64,000 nt of DNA from Thermosynechococcus sp. CL-1 (lineage in GTDB: Bacteria; Cyanobacteriota; Cyanobacteriia; Thermosynechococcales; Thermosynechococcaceae), in assembly GCF_008386235.1 (NCBI RefSeq), contig NZ_CP040671.1, positions 1,924,001 to 1,988,000 on the forward strand, written 5' to 3'. A model generated the notes under the pieces. The model did no database searches, had not been told where the DNA came from, and was given only the letters and a program-made list of their open reading frames with translations. Made by a program: the position numbers and the translations under genes. How positions within the stretch are numbered: position 1 is the stretch's first letter; the number at the start of each line of letters is the position of its first letter. Positions 9,886-19,168 of this stretch are shown here, in pieces.

Positions 9886-11238
9886 CTAAACTGCGGTGCC
9901 ATTGCCCTGAAAGCGATGATAGACCGTGCGCAATGCCTCGCGATCGCCGACATTGCCGGGGAACAGCACCACTGGTAATTCGGGAAAACGGGGATGATCA
10001 GCACCCGTGCGCACCACGGAGCAGCCGGGAATCACTTGCCCCAAGAGGCGAACTGTGGCTAGGTTTAACCCTTTACTGAGGACATCGTTGGAGGTGATGC
10101 CCCCCTTGCTGATCAGATAGCGCAAATCGGCGGGTAACTGTTGAACAATTGCCATCAGCACTTCCGAGACTCGCTGCCCAAAGGCTAACCGTGTCGCTGC
10201 ATCCGCGAAGGTGAGTTCCTCACGACTGGTAAAGATGACGGGGGTTTTCTCACTGGCGATCGCCTGATCCACTGCCGCCAAGACTTCGTTGATGATGTCA
10301 GGTTCAGCCGCCCCACTGTCGCGCAATCGTGCCACAGGCACTTCAATGGGAAACACATCAGGTTCCTCCAGCAAAGCGGTCAGTTGTTCAGTGGTTTTGC
10401 GCACGTGGGAACCCACTAAAACCACACCATAACGACCCGGTCGGCAATAGGTGGCCATTGCCTCTGGGGGGGTGGGCTGGGGCGGCAGCTGCGCTAAGGC
10501 CGTGAGCAAACTGGCAGCACTGCGGAACAAAAAGCGTTTTCCTTGACTGGCAAGCTCAAGCACTGCTGCTGCAAACTGGTCTAAATCCTCTTGGCTCTCG
10601 GCATCCACCACCCCGCAGACATTGCCTTGTAACTGACTCAAGCGGCTGCGCAGGGTCTCTGGATTGCGCACATCGGCAAGGACAAAACGCTCTACGGTTG
10701 CGGCGGGGATGCGCCCTTGGGTCTTTTCGGCCACATAGTCGGGTAAGTAGCTGTGGTGATAGCCAAAGACGGAATCGCGGGCAAACTCCGTTTCATGGAC
10801 GGGCACCGGCTGACCTGCAATCAGCAGATAGTGCTGGCTATCACGGGTAATGCGCCCTCCCTCCAGAAAGGCAGGCACCAGAAAGTGGGCATCAAAGGGT
10901 CCCAGTTCAGCGGCAATCACGTCGGTTTCAAGGGGGTAGTGGCCGCGGAGGGTGGAGTCGGAACGGCTGACAACCATGTAATCGGTGGTGCCGGTTTGGG
11001 CGATCGCTGCCTTCAAATGACAGCAGACGGTGCGCGTGACCTCCGCTGCGATTTCTGCTGGCAAAGCACGGGTATTGGTGAGGATAAAGAAAATGGGCAC
11101 AGGATCGGTGAGGCCACGACAGAGGGTATCCACATCCCAGCGGGTCAACAGCAGGCAACTGTGCACCGTTTGCGAACCGGTGGGGTCATCATCTAGGACA
11201 ATAATTTTTGGGCGCGTCACCGCGGGCATCTCCGACAC
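9886..11238 (-). CDS. Four-carbon acid sugar kinase family protein (DUF1537/OtnK-like)
   Basis: 450 residues. The N-terminal domain opens IIVLDDDPTGSQTVHSC, the family signature for substrate binding, and has SRSDSTLRGHYPLE downstream. The C-terminal nucleotide-binding domain includes ISKGGITSNDV and near the end LFPGNVGD. Characterised relatives phosphorylate four-carbon acid sugars such as threonate, erythronate and related compounds. In cyanobacteria the substrate is unknown, and no partner aldolase or dehydrogenase is adjacent. Start is GTG 11238; an ATG three codons later (11229) is possible. Divergent from the ADP-ribosylglycohydrolase gene. Confidence 0.82.
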   Translation of the reverse strand: MSEMPAVTRPKIIVLDDDPTGSQTVHSCLLLTRWDVDTLCRGLTDPVPIFFILTNTRALPAEIAAEVTRTVCCHLKAAIAQTGTTDYMVVSRSDSTLRGHYPLETDVIAAELGPFDAHFLVPAFLEGGRITRDSQHYLLIAGQPVPVHETEFARDSVFGYHHSYLPDYVAEKTQGRIPAATVERFVLADVRNPETLRSRLSQLQGNVCGVVDAESQEDLDQFAAAVLELASQGKRFLFRSAASLLTALAQLPPQPTPPEAMATYCRPGRYGVVLVGSHVRKTTEQLTALLEEPDVFPIEVPVARLRDSGAAEPDIINEVLAAVDQAIASEKTPVIFTSREELTFADAATRLAFGQRVSEVLMAIVQQLPADLRYLISKGGITSNDVLSKGLNLATVRLLGQVIPGCSVVRTGADHPRFPELPVVLFPGNVGDREALRTVYHRFQGNGTAV

Positions 11239-11355
11239 TCTTTCGTTTGCAGTTTATCATTGGGGTGATCGCGACAGTTCTTTTCTAAAATATGGGGTAC
11301 CTAGGGTGATAAGAATTCTTGAGAACTCTTGAAAAATCCGATCTGGTTGCTCCCT

Positions 11356-12366
11356 ATGAATGCTGAATACGTTGTCAATGGATTATTGGGTGCCTGTTTA
11401 GGGGATGCCCTTGGTGTACCCGTGGAATTTAGCACTCGCTGGGAGCGCGATCGCGACCCGGTGGTGGATATGCGCAGCTATGGTACCTATTACCAGCCGC
11501 GGGGGACATGGTCGGATGATAGTTCGCTGATGCTGTGCCTTGCCGATGCCCTCTGTGGGGGATTTGACCTAGAGCAGATTGCCGCTAAGTTTCTGGCATG
11601 GTACACCGAGAATCTCTGGACAGCCCGTGGCACCGTCTTTGATATCGGTATTGCCACCCGTCGCGCCCTGATGAAGTTGGAAGCAGGGAATTCACCCCTT
11701 ACCTCCGGTGGGACTGACGAATACAGCAATGGCAATGGCGGTTTGATGCGCACGCTCCCCCTTGCCTTTCAGTATTGGCGGCATCGCGATCAGCAGCGGC
11801 TCCTAGAGGAAGTGCATCAGGTGTGTGGCATCACCCACGCGCACCCGCGATCGCAATTGGCCTGTGGAATCTATGTTTTTTTTGCCATCCAGCTTCAGCA
11901 GGGAATGGCCCCCATGCGTGCCTATGAGGCAACCATTGCTTGGGCAAATACCACCTACAACCATGACTCCTTTGCTGCCGAACTGCACCATTTTGAACGC
12001 ATCCTCAGTGGCAAGCTGCCCCACCTTGATCGAGGCGCGATCGCATCGGGGGGCTATGTCGTGCATACCCTTGAGGCCTCACTGTGGTGTCTCTTGAACA
12101 GTCAATCCTACTTGGAGGCAGTGCTGAAGGCGGTCAACTTGGGGGGCGATACCGATACAACCGCAACAGTGACAGGCGGCATAGCTGCCCTTGCCTTTGG
12201 CCTTGGGGATGTGCCTGCGGATTGGTGGCAGACCTTGGCACGCTACAAAGACATCGTGGCCTTGGGGCAACAGCTTGGCCAAGCAATCTCAGAAAATCCC
12301 TATCCTCTACGGGGGGTACCCATCGAATACACTGATCCCACTGAACCCGTTGCCCTAGAGGATTAG
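11356..12366 (+). CDS. ADP-ribosylglycohydrolase family protein
   Basis: 336 residues. Family hallmarks are GACLGDALGVPVEF near the N-terminus, GTWSDDSSLMLCLADAL (the acidic metal-binding cluster) and NLGGDTDTTATVTGG near the C-terminus, which supplies the second pair of metal-binding aspartates. Members remove ADP-ribose from proteins or free acceptors using magnesium; the group includes DraG. No nitrogenase genes are present here, so the target is unknown. I chose ATG 11356; a TTG at 11329 would add nine residues. Confidence 0.88.
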   Translation: MNAEYVVNGLLGACLGDALGVPVEFSTRWERDRDPVVDMRSYGTYYQPRGTWSDDSSLMLCLADALCGGFDLEQIAAKFLAWYTENLWTARGTVFDIGIATRRALMKLEAGNSPLTSGGTDEYSNGNGGLMRTLPLAFQYWRHRDQQRLLEEVHQVCGITHAHPRSQLACGIYVFFAIQLQQGMAPMRAYEATIAWANTTYNHDSFAAELHHFERILSGKLPHLDRGAIASGGYVVHTLEASLWCLLNSQSYLEAVLKAVNLGGDTDTTATVTGGIAALAFGLGDVPADWWQTLARYKDIVALGQQLGQAISENPYPLRGVPIEYTDPTEPVALED

Positions 12367-12409
12367 GACACCCTTGAATGATTAGTTTTAGCACGAAGAA
12401 AGCTGAGGC

Positions 12410-15400
12410 TTAGGCGCTGAAATACTTGGCGGTGGGATGGTAGCAGATGATCGCCGTGGTGGATTGCTCAGGGTAGAGTTGTTCGCTCTCGTCCATGTAC
12501 ATCCCCATGCGATCGCTCTCGAGGAGTCGCAGCAACGTATATTGATCCTGCATATTCGGGCAGGCAGGATAGCCAAAGCTATAGCGGGAGCCTTGGTAGC
12601 GCTGGGCAAGAATATCGCGAATCGACTCTGGATCGGGAGTGCAGCCCAATTCACGGCGAATGCGGGCATGACACCACTCTGCGAGGGCTTCCGCCGTTTG
12701 CACCGCCATGCCGTGGAAGTAGAGGTAGTCACTGTATTGATTGGCCGCAAATAGCTCCTGCGCCACTTGGGTAGCAATTTCGCCAACGGTCACCGCCTGC
12801 ATGGGAAAGACATCAATGATGCCCGATGCCACAGGGGCAAAAAAGTCGGCAATACAGAGGCGACGCCCCCTCTTTTGGCGAGGGAAGGTAAACTGGGCGA
12901 TCGCCCGCTCAGGGACGCAGGCACTTTTGTCACCAACCCGCTGCGGATCGTAGAGATAGACCGTGTTACCCTCACTTTGGCAGGGGAAGTAGCCATAAAT
13001 CAGTTCAGGATGGAGTAGGTTTTCCGCAAGGATGCGCTGTTTCCACTCCTCAAGGATGGGATAGACCTTCTCGGCAAGGAAGGCATCATAGGTGGCACGG
13101 TCTTGATCCTTGGGTTTGCGAAACTGCCACTGACCGGCAATCAGGGCTTGGAGATCCAGATAGGCAAAGACCTCAGAAAGGGGAATCTGATCCGCCTTGA
13201 GGTGACGAATGCCCCAGAAGGGGGGTGTGGGGCGGGGAATCTCCAGCGCAACAGCGTCAGAACGGCGTGTATCTACTACTTCTGGCGTTTCGGGTTCAGT
13301 CACCGAGGGGGGGGCCGGTGTGGCCTCTGCCTCTGGGGGAGAGACCGTTGTGCCATCCAAAAATCCTTGGCGATCGTCCCACTGCCCTGCGGCCTTTGCC
13401 CGCATCAGCCGATCCATAAAATGCAAATCGGCAAAGGCATCCTTGCCATAGATCACTTGACCGTGGTAGGTGGCGCGGCAATCCTCGTAGACAAACTTGG
13501 GTGTGAGGGCCGCCCCCCCTAGAATCACGGGAACGGTAATGCCCCGCTCATTAAAGATCTCCAGATTTTCCTTCATAAAGGCGGTGGATTTCACTAAAAG
13601 GCCGCTCATGGCAATGCAGTCTGCCTGATGTTCTTTGTAGGCTTGGATGATATTTTCAACGGGTTGCTTAATCCCCAAGTTAATCACCCGATAGCCATTG
13701 TTGGTGAGGATAATATCCACCAAGTTTTTGCCAATATCATGGACATCGCCCTTCACCGTGGCAATCACAACCGTGCCCTTGGCGGTGTCCCCCGTGGCCG
13801 ATTTTTCCATAAAGGGTTCGAGGTAGGCAACGGCGGCCTTCATCGTTTCTGCGGACTGCAAGACAAAGGGCAGTTGCATCTGCCCAGCGCCAAAGCGTTC
13901 GCCCACCACTCTCATGCCATCGAGCAAGAAGGTATTGATAATTTCAAGGGGAGTATAGGTTTCAAGGGCTTTGGCAAGGGTGTCCTCCAGCCCCAGGCGA
14001 TCGCCATCAATAATGTGGCGCTTTAGCCGCTCCTCAATGGGCAGGTTCTCCACCTGCGAGCGATCCGGTTGGGTGGTTTTGCCCTCAAAGAGGCGGGTCA
14101 GTTCCGCAAGGGGGTCGTAGACACACACGTCCCCCTCAAAGCGCCGCCGATCATAGATCAGATCACGGCACACTTCTTGGTGCTCTGGCTCAATTTTCGC
14201 CAAGGGCAGAATCTTGGCAGCACTGACAATGGCAGCATCCATGCCCGCCTGCATCGCCTCATGGAGAAACATCGAGTTCAGGACTTGCCGCGCCGCCGGG
14301 TTCAAACCAAAGGAGATATTCGAGACCCCCAGCAAAATATGACAGCCGGGGAGTTCAGCGCGGATACGGCGAATGGCGGCAATGGTTTCCCGACCGTTGA
14401 CCCGATCCTCCTCAATCCCTGTGGAAATCGGCAGTGCCAAAGGGTCAAAGAAAATCTCGTAGGGGGGAATGCCGTAGTCAAGGGCGGCTTTATAAGCCCG
14501 TTCAGCAATGGCAAACTTTTTCTCAGCCGTTCGTGCCATCCCCTCTTCATCAATCGTGCCGACCACAACGCCAGCGCCATAGGTTTTCGCCAGTTCCAAA
14601 ACTTTGTAAAAGCGGGGTTCACCATCCTCAAAGTTGGTGGAGTTGAGCAGGCATTTGCCCCCCGCCACTTTGAGTCCCGCTTCCATCTTTTGCCACTCCG
14701 TAGAGTCAAGCATCAGGGGCAGGGTGACATTGGTAACCAACCGCGACACCAACTCGTGCATATCCCGCACGCCATCGCGCCCCACATAGTCCACGTTGAC
14801 ATCAAGGATGTGGGCACCTTCACGCACTTGGGCACGGGCAAGGGCAACGAGGCCATCCCAGTCTTCGGCATTGAGGAGATCGCGGCATTTTTTCGAGCCA
14901 CTGGCATTGAGCCGCTCACCAATAATCAGGAAGGAATTCTCTTGGTCGTAGGGCTGCGGGCTGTAGATCGAGGCAGCCGCGGGAATCCGTTGGGGCGATC
15001 GCGCCTTGGGGGTCAAGGTCGCTGCAATCTCCGCCAGAGCAGCAATGTGATCCGGTCGCGTGCCACAACAGCCGCCAATCACTTGCACCCCAAAGTCCTC
15101 GACAAAGCGGGTGAGGGCTAGCCGCAGTTCCATCGGTGTTAATTTGTAGTAGGCACAACCACCAATGTTCTCAGGCAAGCCGGCGTTGGGAATGCAGGAA
15201 ATCACAAAGGGGGAGTGCTGCGAGAGGTAGCGGATATGCTCCGTCATCAGGTCAGGCCCTGTGGCGCAGTTGAGTCCCAAAATATCAATGGGATAGGGTT
15301 CCAGAATCGTCAGGGCAGCACCAATTTCCGAGCCAACCAGCATCGTGCCCTGCTGCTCCATCGTCACGGAGACCATGAGAGGGCGGCGTTCTCCCCGCTC

Positions 15401-15943
15401 CCAAAAGACGGCCATTACCCCATTGAGTGCCGCCTTGATTTGCAGCACGTCTTGGCAGGTTTCAATAATAAATAGGTCAACCCCGCCATCAAAGAGACCC
15501 GCCGCTTGTTCGCGAAAGGCAGTGTAGAGGGTGTCGTAGTCGATGTGGCCAAGGGTGGGGAGTTTGGTACCAGGCCCCATTGAGCCAGCGACAAAGCGGG
15601 GTTTTTCGGGGGTGCTAAATTCAGCGGCCACGGACTTGGCCAGTTCGGCGGCTTTCTTGCTAATTTCGTAGGCGCGATCGCCCAAATTGTATTCACTGAG
15701 AACAACGGAGGAGGCTCCAAAGGTATTGGTTTCAATGACATCGGCGCCTGCTGCCAAAAAGTCCCGATGCACCTTGGCCACCGCCTCTGGCTTGCTGATG
15801 ACCAAGTATTCATTGCAGCCTTCGTACGCCTTGCCCCCAAAGTCCTCTGCCGTCAGGTTTTGCGCCTGAAGATTCGTGCCCATTGCGCCATCAAAGACAA
15901 TGACGCGCCGCGGTTCTGCATGGAGATACTCAAGAAACGACAT
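12410..15943 (-). CDS. metH: Cobalamin-dependent methionine synthase MetH
   Basis: About 1177 residues with the full modular order: homocysteine-binding barrel (1-310, [10 protein letters not shown]; zinc ligands in [12 protein letters not shown]), folate-binding barrel (about 330-600, [14 protein letters not shown]), B12 cap and B12 domain (about 640-880; [10 protein letters not shown] carries the histidine that ligates cobalt), and the AdoMet reactivation domain at the C-terminus. It transfers the methyl group of 5-methyltetrahydrofolate to homocysteine. ATG 15943 is chosen because GGTGG lies at suitable distance upstream; ATGs at 15949 and 15973 are alternatives. The segment before the reactivation domain (about residues 870-920) is a Pro/Ala-rich linker. 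The 5' region adjoins CRISPR array 2. Confidence 0.95.
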   Translation of the reverse strand: MSFLEYLHAEPRRVIVFDGAMGTNLQAQNLTAEDFGGKAYEGCNEYLVISKPEAVAKVHRDFLAAGADVIETNTFGASSVVLSEYNLGDRAYEISKKAAELAKSVAAEFSTPEKPRFVAGSMGPGTKLPTLGHIDYDTLYTAFREQAAGLFDGGVDLFIIETCQDVLQIKAALNGVMAVFWERGERRPLMVSVTMEQQGTMLVGSEIGAALTILEPYPIDILGLNCATGPDLMTEHIRYLSQHSPFVISCIPNAGLPENIGGCAYYKLTPMELRLALTRFVEDFGVQVIGGCCGTRPDHIAALAEIAATLTPKARSPQRIPAAASIYSPQPYDQENSFLIIGERLNASGSKKCRDLLNAEDWDGLVALARAQVREGAHILDVNVDYVGRDGVRDMHELVSRLVTNVTLPLMLDSTEWQKMEAGLKVAGGKCLLNSTNFEDGEPRFYKVLELAKTYGAGVVVGTIDEEGMARTAEKKFAIAERAYKAALDYGIPPYEIFFDPLALPISTGIEEDRVNGRETIAAIRRIRAELPGCHILLGVSNISFGLNPAARQVLNSMFLHEAMQAGMDAAIVSAAKILPLAKIEPEHQEVCRDLIYDRRRFEGDVCVYDPLAELTRLFEGKTTQPDRSQVENLPIEERLKRHIIDGDRLGLEDTLAKALETYTPLEIINTFLLDGMRVVGERFGAGQMQLPFVLQSAETMKAAVAYLEPFMEKSATGDTAKGTVVIATVKGDVHDIGKNLVDIILTNNGYRVINLGIKQPVENIIQAYKEHQADCIAMSGLLVKSTAFMKENLEIFNERGITVPVILGGAALTPKFVYEDCRATYHGQVIYGKDAFADLHFMDRLMRAKAAGQWDDRQGFLDGTTVSPPEAEATPAPPSVTEPETPEVVDTRRSDAVALEIPRPTPPFWGIRHLKADQIPLSEVFAYLDLQALIAGQWQFRKPKDQDRATYDAFLAEKVYPILEEWKQRILAENLLHPELIYGYFPCQSEGNTVYLYDPQRVGDKSACVPERAIAQFTFPRQKRGRRLCIADFFAPVASGIIDVFPMQAVTVGEIATQVAQELFAANQYSDYLYFHGMAVQTAEALAEWCHARIRRELGCTPDPESIRDILAQRYQGSRYSFGYPACPNMQDQYTLLRLLESDRMGMYMDESEQLYPEQSTTAIICYHPTAKYFSA

Positions 15944-16134
15944 AGACATCCACCAAGGCCAGCCGATTTGCACCAGAGGGTTTTTCTGATTTTAATCTCT
16001 CCGGGAGCGGTACAGCCCTTTGCTCACGGATGAAACTGACAGCTCGGCCTTGACACTTCTTGCGACAAAACAATTAGGGGTGCAGAAAACACCCCCTCAC
16101 AGAAATTGGTATTTCTCCGTTCTTCATGTTCCAT
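15944..16134. promoter_or_regulatory. metH upstream region between metH and CRISPR array 2
   Basis: About 190 bases that must contain the metH promoter and leader on the minus strand. I looked for a cobalamin or SAM riboswitch and saw no recognisable box. A CCGAGC/GCTCCCGG partial complementarity is present but too weak to name. It is also the distal flank of array 2 if that array is read leftward. Confidence 0.35.
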
Positions 16135-17602
16135 GTTTCCATTTAATCTACTTCCCCGAAGGGAAGCAAGGTTTGAGGGTGGGCTTAAACTTCACCCAAA
16201 TACCAAGATGTTTCCACTTAATCTACTTCCCCGAAGGGAAGCAAGTTGACCCTAGGTGGTCTTTCAAATAACCAAATTTTTGACCTGTTTCCACTTAATC
16301 TACTTCCCCGAAGGGAAGCAAGTTGACCCTAGGTGGTCTTTCAAATAACCAAATTTTTGACCTGTTTCCACTTAATCTACTTCCCCGAAGGGAAGCAAGT
16401 TCCCTTTGCGGTCGCACAACTTATCAAGAAGTTGTGTTTCCACTTAATCTACTTCCCCGAAGGGAAGCAAGTCCTATTAATATTTTGAACTTAACTACAG
16501 ACGCGGTGATCAAGTTTCCACTTAATCTACTTCCCCGAAGGGAAGCAAGTTACATCTACTAACCATGATTTTGGTAAGCATACATTGACTTTATGTTTCC
16601 ACTTAATCTACTTCCCCGAAGGGAAGCAAGGGGTTTTCTTGCAAGTCAACTAGAATCACCAACCAAGTTTCCACTTAATCTACTTCCCCGAAGGGAAGCA
16701 AGCAAACAAGTTTTCGTGCCGATTGGGTTCCTTGTTCTAGGCGGGTTTCCACTTAATCTACTTCCCCGAAGGGAAGCAAGAACAGAAGGGAACAAGATTC
16801 TAAAAGGTCTATTGGCACAAGTTTCCACTTAATCTACTTCCCCGAAGGGAAGCAAGATCTCCAACAGAAATGTTGGAAATATTGTATAAATTTAGAATGT
16901 TTCCACTTAATCTACTTCCCCGAAGGGAAGCAAGTACTTGTTTTTTTTGTTGTTTCATTGGAGGTTTAGTATGTTTCCACTTAATCTACTTCCCCGAAGG
17001 GAAGCAAGTCTCTGTCCGCCTCTCTACGAGAGGCAATTGTTTGGGTGTTTCCACTTAATCTACTTCCCCGAAGGGAAGCAAGTACTGCGGTGACACAGCT
17101 ACTCAGTTTTGGTGAACTGAAGTTTCCACTTAATCTACTTCCCCGAAGGGAAGCAAGAAAAAGCGTTTGTCCCAATTGGGTTTCTTACCCTAGGGTTTCC
17201 ACTTAATCTACTTCCCCGAAGGGAAGCAAGAGCGAACACAATTTAGCAGTAATTCCTTTGGAATTGTTTCCACTTAATCTACTTCCCCGAAGGGAAGCAA
17301 GTTAAAGAATATTGGGATGGTTGCATTTTTGGGGATTTGTTTCCACTTAATCTACTTCCCCGAAGGGAAGCAAGTTGGGAAAACCCTCAAACAGAGGGTT
17401 CCAAAATCTTAAGTTTCCACTTAATCTACTTCCCCGAAGGGAAGCAAGAAGGAAATAAATCAATGAAAAAATCTCCATTAGAAATGTTGTTTCCACTTAA
17501 TCTACTTCCCCGAAGGGAAGCAAGAACAGGCTACACCATCGACAAGGACTACGTAACCTTGTTTGAGTTTCCACTTAATCTACTTCCCCGAAGGGAAGCA
17601 AG
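16135..17602 (-). CRISPR. CRISPR array 2: 20 repeats of 36 bp, 19 spacers, different repeat from array 1
   Basis: On the plus strand the repeat starts GTTTCCACTTAATC and ends GAAGGGAAGCAAG. Repeat starts: 16135, 16210, 16287, 16364, 16436, 16514, 16595, 16667, 16745, 16821, 16899, 16973, 17047, 17122, 17195, 17266, 17339, 17413, 17489, 17567. Spacers are 35-45 nt. The first repeat has one change (C to T at its eighth base); the others look identical. Read on the minus strand the repeat ends GTGGAAAC, like a standard crRNA handle, and contains a CTTCCC-TTCG-GGGAAG hairpin. With the degenerate copy and a duplicated spacer at the left end, this favours leftward transcription from a leader near 17603-17800. 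No cas gene is nearby. Confidence 0.98.
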
Positions 17603-17796
17603 AGCATCTTCAATATAGCCTCTCCCTGAGCGGATTGCAACCCCCTGTTCCGAGGGATCCCCTGCGAGGGGTGTCAAATCATTTTCTACGAAGCCACTGA
17701 AAATACTCAAACCCTCTTCTAGAGCGACTCCGAGGGATTCTACGCAAGAATCAGAAATTGGGGCACTTGAATAGATCCGTCGGCAGAGAAAATTGA
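17603..17796 (-). promoter_or_regulatory. Probable leader side of CRISPR array 2
   Basis: About 190 bases without a gene between the last repeat and the muramidase gene. It contains a CCCCT-GCG-AGGGG hairpin (17659-17671) and two copies of CCGAGGGAT (one at about 17650, one near 17730). Assignment as leader rests on the inferred leftward direction of the array, not on a known leader motif. Confidence 0.4.
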
Positions 17797-18465
17797 CTAG
17801 CGTAACGCATCCCTCCCCGGAGAGTGTGCAGTCTGGGAGGCGGCTAATTCTTGAGCCAACAGTTGCTGGTAAATCTCTTCGAGGTGGGGTGTGATCAGGT
17901 TGCTTTCAAGGCCGTAGCCCAGACTAGTCCACGTATCCGACAGTAGGGCAAAAACTTCCTGTACACGCCCCTCCCGCAACAGTTGGGGAATATCGGCATT
18001 CCAAGCAGCCGGATCTGTGAGCCAGCGATAGACCACCTGATCTTGATACTCTGGGGCAAAGCTATAGCCCTGCCAAAACCAGCTCGGCGGTTGGGGATGA
18101 TAGCGGGCGGCTTTTTCTGCCCAAGTGGTGGTGAGAAATTGATAGCGGCCTGCGGCGGTGGTACATAGGTGCTGATTGGGACCGCGGCGAATGGGAATAC
18201 AGCGATCGGGATGCTGGCTGAGGTCTTGGATGTGCTCGCCACCATAGAGCAGGGTGTAGGGATTGGCGTCGTTGGCCTCACTGGCAGAAATGGTGCGCAT
18301 CAGTGCCCGTACATAGGGATCACCCCCCTGCATGACTAAGGGGGCAATTTGACCCGGCTGCCAGCGGTACCAGTACCACCAGAGGGCACTTGAACGCGAC
18401 CCAAAAAAGAAATAGCCCATGCCCACTAGAAGAGCGATCGCCAGCAACCAACGGGAAAACCGCAC
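17797..18465 (-). CDS. Membrane-anchored GH104-type (lambda endolysin-like) muramidase
   Basis: 222 residues. A transmembrane or signal-anchor segment (about 6-25) is followed by a lysozyme-like domain: ALMRTISASEAND supplies the probable catalytic glutamate and TTAAGRYQFLTTTW is the family's second motif. The fold cleaves peptidoglycan glycan strands, so a periplasmic wall-remodelling role is likely. I chose GTG 18465: GAGG overlapping the stop of the upstream gene lies eight bases before it. The open frame runs on to 18672, but that would overlap the upstream gene by about 200 bases. It is coupled to the NmrA-like gene (10-base gap). The family is common in phages as well as in cyanobacterial chromosomes. 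Confidence 0.78.
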   Translation of the reverse strand: MRFSRWLLAIALLVGMGYFFFGSRSSALWWYWYRWQPGQIAPLVMQGGDPYVRALMRTISASEANDANPYTLLYGGEHIQDLSQHPDRCIPIRRGPNQHLCTTAAGRYQFLTTTWAEKAARYHPQPPSWFWQGYSFAPEYQDQVVYRWLTDPAAWNADIPQLLREGRVQEVFALLSDTWTSLGYGLESNLITPHLEEIYQQLLAQELAASQTAHSPGRDALR

Positions 18466-18475
18466 CAACTGATCC

Positions 18476-19138
18476 TCACACTGCCGCAATTGAGCGGAAT
18501 AACTCTGGATAGGCGGCTGGGGTTTGATCAGGACGGCTGACCACCTCAAAAATTTTGTTGTAGGCACTCGGCTCGCCCAAGGCTGCCACACAGATTTCCG
18601 CCACCCGCGATCGCGCGATACTGCCCTCAAAGAGGGTATCTGCTGGGGCAATGATCGGAAAGCCACCGTCATCGGTTTCCTTTAGCCCCCCCGGCCGCAC
18701 AATCGTGTAAGTTAGACCGCTTTCTTGAAGATAACGTTCTGCCTGCTGCTTCCAATACAAAATCAGCCAAAAAAGATTCAGGGGATGGAAAAATTGCGAG
18801 ACACACAGCGACGAGACGAGAATAAACTGCTGTACATCAGCGGCTTTGGCAGCATCCACCAGATTCTTGGTGCCCAGATAATCCACACTTAGGGGTTCCA
18901 AGGGGTTGAGGCTGGGGCTGGCTCCTGTGGCACAAATCACCGCATCACACTCTTTGAGCGCTGGGGGCAGCGTCTGCGGCTGGGTCACATCAGCGGTGCG
19001 AATCTCTACCGTTGGCCAGCGCCCTTGGGCTTTGGCGGGATTGCGCACAACAGCGATCGCCTGATGCTCAGACGCTTGTAGGGCATTCACAATGCGATGA
19101 CCTGTGCGACCTGTGGCACCAACCACGGCAACTTTCAC
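18476..19138 (-). CDS. NAD(P)-binding atypical SDR, NmrA/Ycf39/Tic62-like
   Basis: 220 residues of a Rossmann-fold protein. The nucleotide-binding motif VAVVGATGRTGHRIV is at the N-terminus; NLVDAAKAADVQQFILVSS and YTIVRPGGL follow the atypical SDR pattern without a classical YxxxK. Relatives include Ycf39 (photosystem assembly) and Tic62; substrate is unknown. GTG 19138 is chosen because GGAGGGA lies six bases upstream. A TTG at 19159 is the longer alternative. It sits in a leftward run with the LapA-like gene and the muramidase. Confidence 0.8.
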   Translation of the reverse strand: MKVAVVGATGRTGHRIVNALQASEHQAIAVVRNPAKAQGRWPTVEIRTADVTQPQTLPPALKECDAVICATGASPSLNPLEPLSVDYLGTKNLVDAAKAADVQQFILVSSLCVSQFFHPLNLFWLILYWKQQAERYLQESGLTYTIVRPGGLKETDDGGFPIIAPADTLFEGSIARSRVAEICVAALGEPSAYNKIFEVVSRPDQTPAAYPELFRSIAAV

Positions 19139-19168
19139 AGCACGTCCCTCCGATGGCAACGCCTTTGA

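Noticed and set aside
14069-15121. 350-residue plus-strand frame opposite metH
   Set aside because: It is antisense to well conserved metH coding sequence, with no homology or ribosome site that I can see.
15944-16134. Riboswitch upstream of metH
   Set aside because: No cobalamin box or SAM/SAH core found on the minus strand; only a weak CCGAGC/GCTCCCGG complementarity.
16703-17602. All array 2 crRNAs are antisense to the target mRNA
   Set aside because: Pair 9/17 favours plus-strand coding, but the pair shared with array 1 has a synonymous mismatch on the minus strand, so the strand is not uniform.
16020-17618. Several short frames with repeated FPLNLLPRREA or FHLIYFPEGKQ peptides
   Set aside because: These are translations of the array 2 repeats, not genes.
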